Shown piece after piece: positions 46,926-59,141 of a stretch of DNA of 64,000 bases (positions within the stretch are counted from its first letter, which is position 1; every line of letters starts with the position of its first letter). The notes under the pieces are model-generated. The model was given only the letters and a program-made list of their open reading frames with translations, made no database searches and was not told where the DNA came from. Both the position numbers and the translations under genes were made by a program. The stretch is from Litsea cubeba (lineage: Eukaryota; Streptophyta; Magnoliopsida; Laurales; Lauraceae), in assembly GCA_012931725.1 (NCBI GenBank), contig CM022949.1, positions 2,237,439-2,301,438 on the forward strand, written 5' to 3'.

Positions 46926-48875
46926 TAGCCGAACTCCGAGATAGATTCTGAAAAGGCCGGATTCCAACACGGGAGACTAGAACCTGGGACATTCCCTTCA
47001 GCCAGAATTCTTAGTGTGTACGGCCAACTACCCAGGCCAGGGGTTAGCCGAACTCACAGGAAGTTCTGGACAAACAGGCTTGCCTGCAGGGTGTTTACTT
47101 CTCTGATCCCAGTGTGCCGAGCTGACCGTCCAGGCCAGGAGGTCGACTGAGCACACTGTGTACAGTGACACTTCCCAGATTCTAATTTCTATTGTTGCAA
47201 TCATATGTAGGACCTATTGATCATCCAAATAGACTTCCATCACTGTGCCAATCATGAGTCAATGGTGTGGCTCAACCTTGACTCGTGGGGTCCACTAATT
47301 AAGATTCAGGTTATGTAATCTAAGATGATTCGACCTTTATCCGTTACTAGTGATGCACATAACTTCTGAGCACCAAACACAGTATTCCTTAGCATCTGTG
47401 GTTTCACTTAAATATCAAATTACGTGAGATAGACCTGAACCTGAAAGTGGACCAATTGCTTAAGTTGGACTGTTGATATCTCCCATTGATCCTTGTACTT
47501 GGAGATTCATCTCCCTCATATTATTACTGTCACTTTATTGTCCTTATTATTGCTTATACCTGTTAATTAAATGGAAAATGGAGGACCCGAACCTAGGACT
47601 ACTTAGAGGTGACCCGGTAATATGATTGGGTGAACATTGACCCGTGTCTGTGGCTAGGCGGGCCCTTTTATGGCCTAAGTTTGGATGTGAATTACCCTAA
47701 TCTGGAAAGGTTAGATTGTATGGGCTTGTGACCCATTATGGATATAAATGGATCATATGTTATTGAACTTGGACTTGTATCTCGTATGGACTGTTATAGA
47801 CCAGACCATGTATTTGGTGGGCCTTGGTATGGATCCATTGACTGGACTTAGACCTGAATTATGATCCATGGATACTTGGACCTCTTAGGGACTTTGTTAG
47901 GACCTTGTTCACGCAAGGCAAAGCGTAGACAGACACAGACCCTTATTGTTTCCTGAGTCGGCATAGACATTCACTCAGTTGATCTAAGCTCAGCCAGTTG
48001 GACTGATCATCACTGGTAGGAGCTATTGAGAGTGTTGTGTAGCTATCATGATGAGCATTGTTGGAGACGGACGGTGTGATACCGAGTCCGATCTCAGTAT
48101 GTGTTGATGGATGATGTTATTTGCGGGGCTAGATAATCCCCAGCACTGTGAGATTTTCCCCGCCGCGACTGTGTTCAGTATGGGAGGGCCGCGGCATAAT
48201 ATCCTGCGGTATCCAGCTTATGTGAGTGTGCCATTTTGTGTGGGTTTATTATATTATGTTTATCTTGATTCTATTTGTTTATCCTGTTCAACTGCCTAGG
48301 ATCTGTACCATTGCTATTCACTTAACTTTATTACTGTCTCTACTAATTTGATGCATACATTTTATATTATAAGCATACTGTGACTTGCCAGATCTTTAGA
48401 TCTGATCCACTCTTGGTGCTTAGGTGTTGACCCCGAGTTCGAGTTCGAGGGCGATGCGTACGCACTCGTTGAGGTGCCCATAGTAGGTGACTACGGTTGG
48501 GGATCGGCCGACCAAGAGGTCAAGCCGGAAGTTGGAGAGCCGGCACCGGTTACAGGGGCTTGAGTGTATATTGTTTGGGATTTTGAGAGATTTTGTAGTG
48601 AGATGGGTAATGGTGAAAATATGTAAGTAAACTTTGGTTTTTGTCACTTCATATTTTAGGCTGGACTTCAGCCCATTCACATTTGACATATATATGATGA
48701 TACCTTATGTTTCCGCTATCTCTGTATTGCTTCCGCTTATTTTACAAAAAGTTTTAAATTGGACCTCACTGCGGACCTACGATCTTGGAAGTTCTCGGAT
48801 TTTCCGGGAAGTAGTGCGCCAATTTCGGTACTTTGACGGTTTTCTTGTTATCCGGAATTTGGGCGTTACATTTTA

Positions 48876-48887
48876 TAGTATCAGAGC
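48876..48887 (+). other. Primer binding site, initiator-Met tRNA type
   Basis: TAGTATCAGAGC five bases after the left LTR. The standard plant site is TGGTATCAGAGC, so this copy has one mismatch (A for G). Confidence 0.8.
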
Positions 48888-51800
48888 GGGCAAGTCTCTA
48901 GGAAATAAAATACACTAGAAAATTTAGGACGTAGTGAGGATTTCAGTGTGAGGGTACGTGTAAGGTCGGCGGATCGGGTAGAATTAGTGTGTTAGACTTA
49001 CCACCCCAGATGCCGAGTGCAGATCGGGGAGTACATTATGTTTGCAGATTTGATCGTGTTACCCATGCATGACTTCGACGTTATCTTGGGGATGGATTGG
49101 TTGGCCAGATACCGAGCGGTGATGGATTGCTTTGAGAAGATAGTCAGACTCACCATCGACGGTTCAGATGACACGATCGAGTTTGTAGGCGAGAAGAAGC
49201 CACACAGTACCAGGTTGATTTCAGCACTGAAGGCAGAGAGGCTAGTGAGATCAGGTTGCGAGGGCTACATTGCATTCATCTCAGAGGACAAGAAGTCCAA
49301 GGGAGTTGAGGAGATTCCAATTGTTTGTGAGTTTCCAGATGTGTTTCCCAACGAGATCCCAGGATTGCCCCCAGTCAGAGAGATCGACTTCACCATCGAG
49401 CTTGTGCCAGGCACCGCACCGATTTCCAGAGCTCCTTACCGCATGGCTCCAGCAGAGCTGCGAGAGTTGAAGACCCAGTTACAAAAGTTGATAGACAGGG
49501 GCTTCATCAGACCGAGCATGTCACCTTGGGGAGCACCTATGCTTTTCGTGAAGAAGAAGGATGGATCGATGAGGATGTGCATCGACTACAGGCAGCTGAA
49601 CCAAGCAACAGTGAAGAACAAGTATCCTCTTCCCCGGATCGACGAGCTTTTTGACCAACATCAGGGAGCGTAGTACTTTTCGAAGGTGGACCTGAGATCG
49701 GGATATCATCAGCTGCGAGTCAGAGAGCAGGATGTACAGAAGACGGCGTTTCGTACTCGTTACGGGCACTATGAGTTCCTTGTGATGCCGTTCGGGTTGA
49801 CGAATGCGCCAGCAGTGTTCATGGCTTTGATGAACAAGATCTTCGCTCCGTACCTCGACAGCTTCACAGTGGTGTTCATCGACGACGTGTTGGTCTACTC
49901 CAAGTCCAGAGAGGAGCACGAGCAGCATTTGAGGACATCTCTACCGTTGTTGCGTAACAACCAGCTATACGCGAAGCTCAACAAGTGCGAGTTCTGGTCA
50001 GAGTAGGTAGTCTTCCTCGGACATATCATCTCCAAAGACGGCCTAGCAGTGGATCCAGCGAAGATCGAGGTAGTAGTGAACTGGGAGAGGCCGAAGAATG
50101 TCACAGAAGTTTGGAGTTTCATTGGCTTAGCAGGCTAGTACCGCAGATTCGTTAAGAGCTTCTCTTTGATTTCAGCCCCTTTGACCAAGCTGACGAGGAA
50201 GGATGTACCGTTCTTGTGGACAGATGCTTGTGAGAACAGTTTCCAAGAGCTGAAGGAGAGACTGAAGACAGCACCGATCTTATCTTTACCTTCTGGTGCA
50301 GGCGGTTTTGTTGTCTTTACCGATGCTTCAGGGACCGGTCTTGGTTGTGTTTTGATGCAGGAGGGCAAAGTCATCGCTTATGGATCACGCCAGCTGAAAG
50401 ACCACGATAAGAAGTATGCTACTCACGATCTAGAGCTTGCAGCAGTCGTGTTTGCCCTGAAGATGTGGCGGCACTACCTCTACGGAGAGAAGTTCGAAGT
50501 TCATTCAGACCATCGTAGTTTGCAGTACCTGTTCACTCAGCATGATCTCAACAACCGTCAGAGGCGTTGGATGGAGTACATCAAGGATTACGACTTTCCT
50601 ATCAAATACCATCCGGGTAAGGCAAACGTCGTGGCAGATGCTTTGAGCAGGAAGACCGCCCTAGTCAGTTTTCAAGCAGCAGAAGGTGTGTAGACCGATG
50701 TCTTCAGTGACTTGGATGTCCAGTTTCAGCCGCTCAGCGATAGAGTTATGCTTGCCACCATGTCCGCATGGGAACCAGAGTTGCTTGGAGAGGTCAAGGA
50801 CAGTCAACGCAGCGATCCCAAGCATGTCAAAGTGATCGAGCAGATTAACCAGAGGCCAGAGTTCAGACTGATTGGTGGAGTGCTCTATTACCAGGACAGA
50901 CTGTGTGTACCAGACGTCCAGGAGCTGAAGGACCAGATCTTAGCAGACACACACCACAATAGATATTCGATTCACCTGGGCAGCACCAAGATGTACAGGA
51001 ACTTGAAGAGCTACTACTGGTGGAACAACATGAAGAAAGATATTGCAGGTTATGTGGCCAGATGTCTGACATGTCAGCAGATCAAGGCCGAGCACCAGAA
51101 GCCACCAGTGCTACTTCATCAGCTCGAGATACCTCAGTGGAAGTGGGAGCATATTACCATGGATTTTATTGTAGGACTTCCAGCTACCCGGAGACGCAGT
51201 GATGGCATTTGGGTGATCGTGGATAGATTGACCAGGTCAGCTCACTTCTTGCTAGTGTCGATGAGAGTAGGACTCGACGTCCTTGCTAAGCTGTACGTGG
51301 ACAAGATCGTCTCTTTGCATGGAGTTCCAGCTTCGATTGTTTCAGACAGAGATCCACGCTTCACATCTCACTTCTCGGAGAGTCTACAGCAAGCCTTGGG
51401 TACCAAATTGAGCTTCAGCATAGCCTACCATCCTCAGACAGACGGACAGACGGAGCGCACCAACCAAACCTTGGAGGACATGTTGCGAGCTTGTGTCCTA
51501 GACTACAAGGAGAACTGGGAGGATTCATTGCCACTCTGTGAGTTTGCCTACAACAACAGTTATCACTCGAGCATCAAGATGGCACCGTTCGAAGCGTTGT
51601 ATGGCAGGAAGTGCAAGACCCCAGTCTGTTGGGAGGAAGTTGGTGTCAGGAGTTTCCATGGACCATCTATCGTCGGCGACACCAGTGAGAAGATCCACCA
51701 GATAGTGGAAAACCTGAAGGTTAACCGCAGTCGACAGAAGAGCTATGCAGACAACCGGCACAGACCACTTGAGTTTCAGAAGGGAGACCGTGTATTCTTG

Positions 51801-52316
51801 AAGGTCTCCCCAGCTTGAGGAACCCTCAGATTTGGCGAGAAGGGCAAGTTAGCACGGAGGTACGTCGGACCCTTTGAGATCAAGGCCAGGATCGGAGATG
51901 TCGCCTACAGACTTCAGTTGCCAGCAGAGCTATCAGGTGTGCACGACGTCTTCCACGTCTCTAAGTTGAGGAAGTATGTGGAGGACCCTACCCACATTCT
52001 GCATCACCAGCCGCTCGACATCCAGCCCGACGCATCCTACATCGCCAAGCCAGTCGCCGTCATCGACACCAAGGAGAAGGTGCTTCGGGACCGAACCATT
52101 CAGTTTGTGAAGGTTCAGTGGGAGCATCACACCCCAGCTGAGGATACTTGGGAGCTACGAGACCAGGTGGCGAGAGATTATCAGCATCTTCTACCTCAGG
52201 TATGTTCTTACTTTATTTTTACATTTGGGGACCAAATGTCTTTAACGAGGGAGGAATGCGAGGCCCCACCCCTGGTGGGCCCTCAATTTGAATTTGAATA
52301 CTATATATTAGCCTAA
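48888..52316 (+). pseudogene. Chromovirus pol: protease end, RT, RNase H, integrase, chromodomain
   Basis: One reading frame can be followed from about 49017 to 52316 with five stops (TAG 49671, 50004, 50136, 50691; TGA 51816) and no frameshift. Domains in order: protease end (ILGMDWLARY, 49090); reverse transcriptase (RMAPAELREL, then CIDYRQLN, then FIDDVLVYSKS at about 49880); RNase H (FTDASGTGLGCVL, 50320); integrase with an HHCC finger (about 50953-51075) and a DDE core (MDFIVGLP, SDRDPRF, HPQTDGQTERTNQTLEDM); and a C-terminal chromodomain (VKVQWEHHTPAEDTWELRD, about 52110). The frame runs about 60 bases into the right LTR. gag is absent. The 50004 and 51816 stops fit CAG to TAG and TGG to TGA changes, consistent with methylcytosine decay. 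Confidence 0.9.
52247..52256 (+). other. Polypurine tract of the Tekay-like element
   Basis: GAGGGAGGAA directly before the TG of the right LTR. Confidence 0.75.
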
Positions 52317-55300
52317 GTATTTTATTATACTAATTATGGGGTTTAGATAAGGGTAGTTATGTATATTCCTTGGTTTGGTCTAGTTGTGTAATTAGTAGAG
52401 TCAATATGGTGTCTTTTGTTAATTTTAGAGTTAGTTAGTTTGTTAGAGGCCATAGCTAGAAATTTGTGTTGACTATAGGGGGTTTGCACCAAAGAATCTT
52501 CTAGAAGCCCACCTAAGGACATAAGTACCTTTTACCCTAACCCTAATCCTATTCTAACCCCAAGGGCATTTTTGTCCTTAGCCCAAAAACCCCAACCTAT
52601 TTAAACTAAACCCTCCCTGCCCAAACAACTACTGTTCATCTCCTCTCTCTCAATTCCCATCTCTTTTTTCTCTTCTTCTTCCCCACTTCTCTTCAACGAA
52701 CCCTCATCTTCCCTCCAATTCCTATTTCTCTCTCCCTCTCTCTCTCTCTCCCCAGAATTTCCAATAGAAGGCCAACCCCGAGACCGATCTGCAACAGAGG
52801 AGACCTACTACCGAAACCCCTTGGTTCTCTGTTGTTTTCTCTCTTTTCCTTCTACCTTCAATCGATCAGGCAAGTACCTTTGCTGATAGTCTAGATTTCA
52901 TGTTTTTCTTCTTTGATTTGCAATTACAATTCCAACTGCAGTATATATATATTTAGATCGATCTTTGAGCTTGTCTGATTGGTTTTCTTTGGCCATTGAT
53001 GGATGGGGTTACCTCATTTGGATGATCAATGGCCGGTTGATGATGGATGGATGATATGGGAATGTTTATTCTTCGATTATGCTTCTGTGATGATCTAAGG
53101 AGGAACCCAGTAGGATTGGGTCACGGTAATAGGTTTCCGGAGATGGAATTATGAAAACCCATCTTGCTGTGTCGAGATCGGGACCGAGGTGGGACCACCT
53201 TTGGTAAATTAGGACCCTACATCTGTTTGAGAGGCCCTGGGCGACCATGGGAACAGGACCTGATCTGGATTTTGATCAGAGGTGGACCATCATCCCTGTG
53301 CATAATGAAGAGAAGTTGTGTACTGTCGCAGAACTGTGTTCTGTAACAGAACACAACTGATGGGGGAACATGACCGAGTCCAGCGATGGCCGAGCTCAGC
53401 ACTGGCAGAGCCTAGTATTGGCGGAGCTCAGCGGTTGCCGAGCTCAGTATTGGTCGAACTCCGCGATGGCCGGATTCAACGCTAGCCGAACTCAGTGTTC
53501 TGCCGAGCACAATGCTCAGGTTGAGATCCGCGTTTTAGCCGAGCTCATCGTCTAGGCCGAGCTCATCGTCTAGGCCGAGTTCAGTGTTATGGCCGAGCTC
53601 CGTGTTATGGTCGAGCTCAGTGTTTTACCGAGCTCAGTGCCAGACCGGGTTCCGTGCCAGACCGGGCTCCGTGCTTAGCCGAACTCAGCGCTTAACCGAG
53701 CTAAGAGCTTGACCGACCTCAATGCCTGGCCGAGCTCAATACTTTCCCGAACTCAGCTGGGTGACCGAACTGAGCTAGGCACTTTGCCGAGCTGAGCTGG
53801 GTGACCGAGCTGAGTGTTCAATTGAGCTCTAGTGCTTAGCCGAACTCCGAGATAGATTCCGAAAAGGCCGAATTCCAACACGGGAGACTAGAACCTGGGA
53901 CATTCCCTTCAGCCAGAATTCTTAGTGTGTACGGCCAACTACCCAGGCCAATGGTTAGCCGAACTCACAGGAAGTTCTGGACAAACAGACTTGCCTGCAG
54001 GGTGTTTACTTCTCTGATCCCAGTGTGCCGAGCTGACCGCCCAGGCCAGGAGGTCGGCTGAGCACACTGTGTACAGTGACACTTCCCAGATTCTAATTTC
54101 TATTGTTGCAATCATATGTAGGACCCATTGACCATCCAAATAGACTTCCATCACTGTGCCAACCACGAGTCGATGGTGTGGCTCAACCTTGACTCATGGG
54201 GTCCACTAATTAAGGTTCAGGTTATGTAATCTAAGATGATTCGACCTTTATACGTTACCAATGATGCACATAACTTCTGAGCACCAAACAAAGTATTCCT
54301 TAGCATCTGCGGTTTCACTTAAAGATCAAATTACCTGAAATAGACCTGAACCTGAAAGTGGACCAATTACTTAGGTTGGACTGTTGATATCTCCCATTGA
54401 TCCTTGTACTTGGAGATTCATCTCCCTCATATTATTACTGTCACTCTATTGTCCTTATTATTGATTATACCTGTTAATTAAATGGAAAATGGAGGACCCG
54501 AACCTAGGACTACTTAGAGGTGACCCGGTAATATGATTGGGTGAACATTGACCCGTGTCTGTGGCTAGGCGAGCCCTTTTATGGCATAAGTTTGGATGTG
54601 AGTTACCCTAAACTGAAGAGGCTAGATTGTATGGGCTTGTGACCCATTATGGATATAAATGGATCATATGTTATTGAACTTGGACTTGTATCTCGTATGG
54701 ACTGTTATAGACCAGGCCATGTATTTGGTGGGCCTTGGTATGGATCCATTGACTGGACTTGGACCTAAATTATGATCTATGGATACTTGGACCTCTTAGG
54801 GACTTTGTTAGGACCTTGTTCATGTAAGGCAAAGCCTAGACAGACACAGACCCTTATCGTTTCATGAGTCGGCATAGACATTTACTCAGTTGATCTAAGC
54901 TCAGCCAGTTGGACTGATCATCACTGGTAGGAGCTATTGAGAGTGTTGTGTAGCTATCATGATGAGCATTGTTGGAGACGGTCGGTGTGATACCGAGTCC
55001 GGTCTCAGTATGTGTTGATGGATGATGTTATTTGCGGGGTTAGATAATCCCCAGCACTGTGAGATTTTCCCCGCCGCGACTGTGTTCAGTATGGGAGGGC
55101 CGCGGCATAATATCCCGCGGTATCCAGCTTGTGTGAGTGTGTCGTTTTGTGTAGGTTTATTATATTATATTTATCTTGATTCTATTTGTTTATCCTGCTC
55201 AACTGCTTAGGATCTGTACCATTGCTATTCACTTAACTTTATTACTGTCTCTACTCATTTGATGCATACATTCTATATTATAAGCATACTGTGACTTGCC

Positions 55301-55775
55301 AGATCTTTAGATCTGATCCACTCTTGGTGCTTAGGTGTTGACCCCGAGTTCGAGGGCGATGCGTACGCACTCGTTGAGGTGCCCATAGTAGGTGACTACG
55401 GTTGGGGACCGGCCGACCAAGAGGTCGAGCCGGCGGTTGGAGAGCCAGCACCGGTTACAGGGGTTTGAGTGTCTATTGTTTGGGATTTTGAGAGATTTTG
55501 TAGTGAGATGGGTAATGGTGAAAATATGTAATTAAACTTTGGTTTTTGTCATTTCACATTTTAGGCTGGACTTCAGCCCATTCACATTTGACATATATAT
55601 GATGATACCTTATGCTTCCGCTATCTCTGTATTGCTTCCGCTTATTTTACAAAAAGTTTTAAATTGGACCTCACCGCGGACCTACGATCTTGGAAGTTCT
55701 CGGATTTTTCGGGAAGTAGCGTGCCAATTTCGGTACTTTGACGGTTTTCTCGGTATCCGGAATTGGGGCGTTACA
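52257..55775 (+). repeat. Right (3') LTR of the Tekay-like element
   Basis: 3519 bp, TGCGAGGCC to GGGCGTTACA, followed by the CCTAG duplication. It is highly similar to the left LTR, with scattered single-base differences and a shorter CT tract. Its GCCGAGCTCAG array lies at about 53370-53830. Confidence 0.9.
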
Positions 55776-56340
55776 CCTAGGCACCAATCCCTTTGCGCCT
55801 ATCCTATCAATCCATCTGGGTGCCACCCCCTGGGTGCCCATCCTGCCAGATTCACTTAGGCACCACCCTCTGGGCGCCTAACCTACATTTCAACCCTACC
55901 CAACCAACTCAACTAAAAACCAATAATTAAACACCTTACAACCTAAACTAATTAAGACCAGAACCTAAATCAATCCCCGGACCCAAAGACCAATAATTAA
56001 ATCCCATCCGGCACAACACAAAATCACAGGCGCCACCCCCTGGGCGCCCATCCTGCCAGATCTACCTGGGCACCACTCCATCGGCGCCCATCCTGCCAAT
56101 TCACCTGCGCGCCACCCCTTTGGTGCCTATCTTTCCACTTGCACTAAAACACGAATTCTTGATTTTGTTTCAAAACCCGGACCCGCATCACTTTGACATT
56201 AGAACATCAGAGACATTAAAACATTTCTCAGATTAAAACATAGCCCTTAAAACCCCCGGAATTCCAAAAAGAGATCGAAAAGTCTGAAAAGCATAAACTG
56301 TCAGGATAGGCTCCACCCCCTGGGCGCCTACCCTGTTTTT
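55776..56340. repeat. Higher-order GGGCGCC repeat (right part)
   Basis: Continuation of the array broken by the Tekay-like insertion. GC clusters lie at about 55780-55885, 56030-56140 and 56310-56335, with the same CACC-TGGGCGCC wording and AT-rich spacers as 43925-45233. Confidence 0.75.
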
Positions 56341-57671
56341 AATCTTGAATTGTGATTTTCGACTACTTTTTAGAATTCTGATTTAAATTAAAAATAACAT
56401 AACTTTAAAATATAGAAAAAACACATTAACCAGATCCTTAAAACATCTCTAAACCACTCTCAATCAAAACCACAACTCATAACAAATAAAATCAATTAAG
56501 ATTTTACCCAACAAACTGCTTAAGCACAGGAATTATCAAACTTTGGCTATTCGCACCCTAGGATTAAATTGGATTACCTTTTTAGGTAGCTTAGAGCATT
56601 AGGCTTCACCCCATCACTCTTTCTGTTCCGTTAGGGAATCGGGAAAGCTGATGTGGGCGGTCTAGGACCTTAGGTTAAGGTTAATCTGATGATCAATAAT
56701 AAAGCATTAATTATGTAAATCCAAGTAAATCCCCTAGTTAGGCCCTTCTAGCCCCATATCAAAAATCCATAAAAACTATAAAACCAACAAAATAAACCCA
56801 AAAAGATTTTTCCTTTATTTCTTCCTCCACCTCAGGTGCCAGATATTTAATCGAACTTAATAATAAAAGGAAATGAAGAACTGACTGCTAAAATTTAATA
56901 AATGAGAATGACGAGATGAGATGAGTGATTTCATACACACTTTTTACTTTGGCCCATCGGCCACCCTTAAACAAACACTGCCCATCGGCCACCCTTAAAC
57001 AAACACTGGTCCATAGGCCACCTCCAATCAATTACAGCCCATCGGCCTTTCATTTTTATCACTCGTGTATCGCACACGAAAAATATAGAAATCACAAGTC
57101 AAAATCTCATTTGCATCATCATTTTGATTTGAAAAGTCAGCCTTTAAACCTTATTTTGCCAAGGGATCTGAAGGGGTACCCGGGAACGGGGGCCAATCCT
57201 CTTCTTAAATATTTGGCACCTCCCCCCATTTATTTTCTTTATTTTAGTTACTTTATTTTACTTGGATTTATTATGATTATGCTGTGTGAGGATTAACCTT
57301 TATTTGGACTTTAACTCATGACCCTAATTTGACCCTATATTAAAAAGACCCAAAGAGACACAAATTAATGTGACAGGACAACCGTCGTGTGTTGCTGGCA
57401 GCACATTAGACGAGAGGAAGAACCGACCCACTTATTTTCTACCCACATTTCTTCGGCTTTAGTCGAAGAATGGTGTTACGGCCGTATCCGTAGCTGGCGA
57501 TCATGATCCATTGATTTTGAGGATAGTCGGAATCCTCATTTTTGATGTAAAATTTAAATAGCATGTATAGATGAATAGAGATTTCCCCACGCAAAATGCA
57601 AATGCCCTTTCTTTTTTTTTCTTTTTTTTTTTTTTTGGGGGGGGGGGGGGGGTCGAAATTCACATCCGACA
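56341..57671. other. Right-hand non-coding part of the 16.5-kb insertion
   Basis: No coding similarity. Includes two direct copies of a CCCATCGGCCACCCTTAAAC phrase (about 56952-57003), a T run and a G run next to each other at about 57611-57652, and the CCGACA end before the ATTGG duplication. Confidence 0.5.
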
Positions 57672-57676
57672 ATTGG

Positions 57677-58637
57677 TTTTACACACCTCTAGCCCCAAAA
57701 AGTAATGTAGTGGGCCAAGATCCTTCATGGAAAATGCCGAGGCTAATTTACGGATCAAAGAATTTATAGTAACTGGATTATTTCCTGTGAGAATGATATC
57801 ATCGACATATAGTAGTAGAATGATGAAGCTGTCCGAATTCTGCTAAACAAATAGTGATGGGTCAGCTGATGACGCATGAAATCCAATGGCACTCAAATGG
57901 GTGGTGAACCTTTCAAACCAGCACGTGGACCTTGTTTAAGTCCATCCAAGGACTTGTGCAACCTGCATACATGGTGGGGATGTTGAGTGTCCACAAACCC
58001 TTGGGGTTGTTGCATGTAAACCTCTTCCTTAAGTTCCCCATTGAGAAAAGCGTTGTTCACATCTAATTGTCTGATGGTCCAATTAAAATGAACCTCAAGA
58101 GAGAGAGCAATTCGAATTGTAGTTGGCTTTGCTACAGGACTGAATGTCTCTGAAAAGTCAATACCTGCCTGTTAATGAAATCCTTTGGCTACTAAGTGTG
58201 CCTTGTACCGCTCAATAGACCCGTCAACCCTGTGTTTTAGCTTGTAGACCCACTTGCAGCCAACTACATTCATATTTGGTTTTGAGGCAACTAATGACCA
58301 AGACCCATTTGTCTGAAGTGCTTCAAATTCAAGAGACATGGCAGCACCCCATTCTGAACTCTTTACAGCAATACTAAAAGCAAGTAGGCTCTACTGGAGA
58401 TGTTATGTTACTCACAGTAATAATGGGGTGGCGAGTGGCAGACAATATCTTCAATTTGCGTGTGCCATATTTGGTGCGTGTCACCATTGGGTGTACAGGT
58501 GCATTGGTTGATGTACGCGATGCCTGTGATTCTACTGCCAGAGAGGTTGCAGTCAGTGCAGAGCAACTTGCACTAGTAACATGGACTGGTATGGGGCCAG
58601 TCACTTGTAGAAATTTAGGTCCAGCAATAGGTCCCAA
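57677..58637 (-). pseudogene. copia pol, reverse transcriptase N-terminal part
   Basis: Minus-strand motifs in order: HPMVTRTK linker, VVGCKWVYKLKHR, ERYKAHLVAKGF, FSETFSPVAKPTTIRIAL, RQLDVNNAFLNGEL, and the catalytic LYVDDIILTGNN followed by FSMKDLGPLHYFLGLEV. This is the standard copia RVT_2 order. A stop lies just before the YVDD block (after PSLFV, about 57843), and there are other frame breaks. It continues at 41125. Confidence 0.9.
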
Positions 58638-58651
58638 TCAAAGCTATAAAT

Positions 58652-59141
58652 TGTTTAATGAAGATAGAATTCTACTCAGGGTAAGAATAGACCACAAGAA
58701 TTTTAATTGGAATAAGCTTGCCTCATTAATAACTTGAGAAGTGTTTAAATACAAAAGGGAATTAACAACTATTCCAATTCTTAGATCACATCCCTAAGAA
58801 ATAAGACACTAACGGTTGATGACAATAAGGCAGCCGAAAACTATTCAAAATTGAATAATTCTTAGATCACATCCTTAAGAAATGGGACACTATCGGCTGA
58901 TGACAACAAGGCAGCTAAAAATTATTCAAAATTAAATAATAACTACTTGACCTAATCTTAAGCAAGCTCCCGATCAACAACTGAGACCAAGTCTTTGGCA
59001 AACAAGAATCTTCTCTTTGCATGGCTCATGCAATGTGTAATGCATTTACTTGAAGTGCATGTCCTATGCATGACAGGTCTTAAGTCAAAATAGTTAGCGT
59101 TCTGCATGGGCACTCTTTGGGATCTTCTTGGCTTATCAATA
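58652..59141 (-). repeat. 3' LTR of the Reina-like element
   Basis: 490 bp. On the minus strand it starts TATTGATAAGCC (a TG start altered to TA) after the purine tract and ends CATTAAACA. It contains two diverged copies of a ~95-bp segment (TTCTTA-GGATGTGATCTAAGAAT) at about 58780-58935. Confidence 0.7.

Larger units (their letters stand above)
45239..48870 (+). repeat. Left (5') LTR of the Tekay-like element
   Basis: 3632 bp, TG to CA. It contains a TATA-like TATTTAAA at about 45580, a (CT)n tract at 45702-45764, a GCCGAGCTCAG minisatellite at about 46395-46925, and ends GGGCGTTACA. It aligns along its whole length with the right LTR. The main differences are the longer CT tract and an extra segment at about 46690-46765. 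Confidence 0.9.
45239..55775 (+). mobile_element. Tekay/Del-like chromovirus (Ty3/gypsy), gag-less
   Basis: 10,537 bp, flanked by identical CCTAG (45234-45238 and 55776-55780) and inserted inside a minisatellite unit (CCAC-CTAGGCACC). Two LTRs of 3.6 and 3.5 kb start TGTGAGGCC/TGCGAGGCC and end GCGTTACA. A tRNA-iMet-type primer site follows the left LTR, and a purine tract precedes the right one. The internal part is only 3.4 kb. It enters pol inside the protease, so gag and the protease N-terminus are missing. The gene order RT, RNase H, integrase, chromodomain and the long LTRs point to the Tekay/Del lineage. It cannot move on its own. Confidence 0.9.
41131..57671 (+). mobile_element. 16.5-kb insertion in copia, probably a non-autonomous LTR element carrying tandem repeats
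   Basis: Boundaries come from the interrupted copia gene and the ATTGG duplication (41126-41130 and 57672-57676). The left end AGTAGACACC could be a mutated TGTAGACACC LTR start, and the right end CCGACA ends in CA. Without the nested chromovirus, it is about 6 kb with no recognisable gag or pol. A TATA-like TATTTAAG sits at 42443-42450, upstream of a purine-rich leader-like stretch. A matching LTR pair was not found, so the class is inferred (LARD/Tat-like) from size, the 5-bp duplication and internal tandem repeats. More than one insertion event cannot be excluded. Confidence 0.55.
40080..58651 (-). mobile_element. Ty1/copia retrotransposon, split by a 16.5-kb insertion
   Basis: Minus-strand copia reverse transcriptase lies at 58637-57677 and the continuation plus RNase H at 41125-40218. 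The break falls inside the reverse transcriptase between GPLHYFLGLEV and GSLFLSQTKYVV. The target duplication ATTGG flanks the insertion on both sides, and dropping the insertion with one duplication keeps the codon phase. The 5' part (gag, protease, integrase, 5' LTR) is missing because the Reina-like element begins at 58652. Sequence below about 40218, with a TATA-like GTATAAATATT on the minus strand near 40150, is probably part of the 3' LTR, but its edge is not clear. Confidence 0.85.

Noticed and set aside
49521..49928. 135-codon minus-strand frame
   Set aside because: Mirror of the chromovirus reverse transcriptase.
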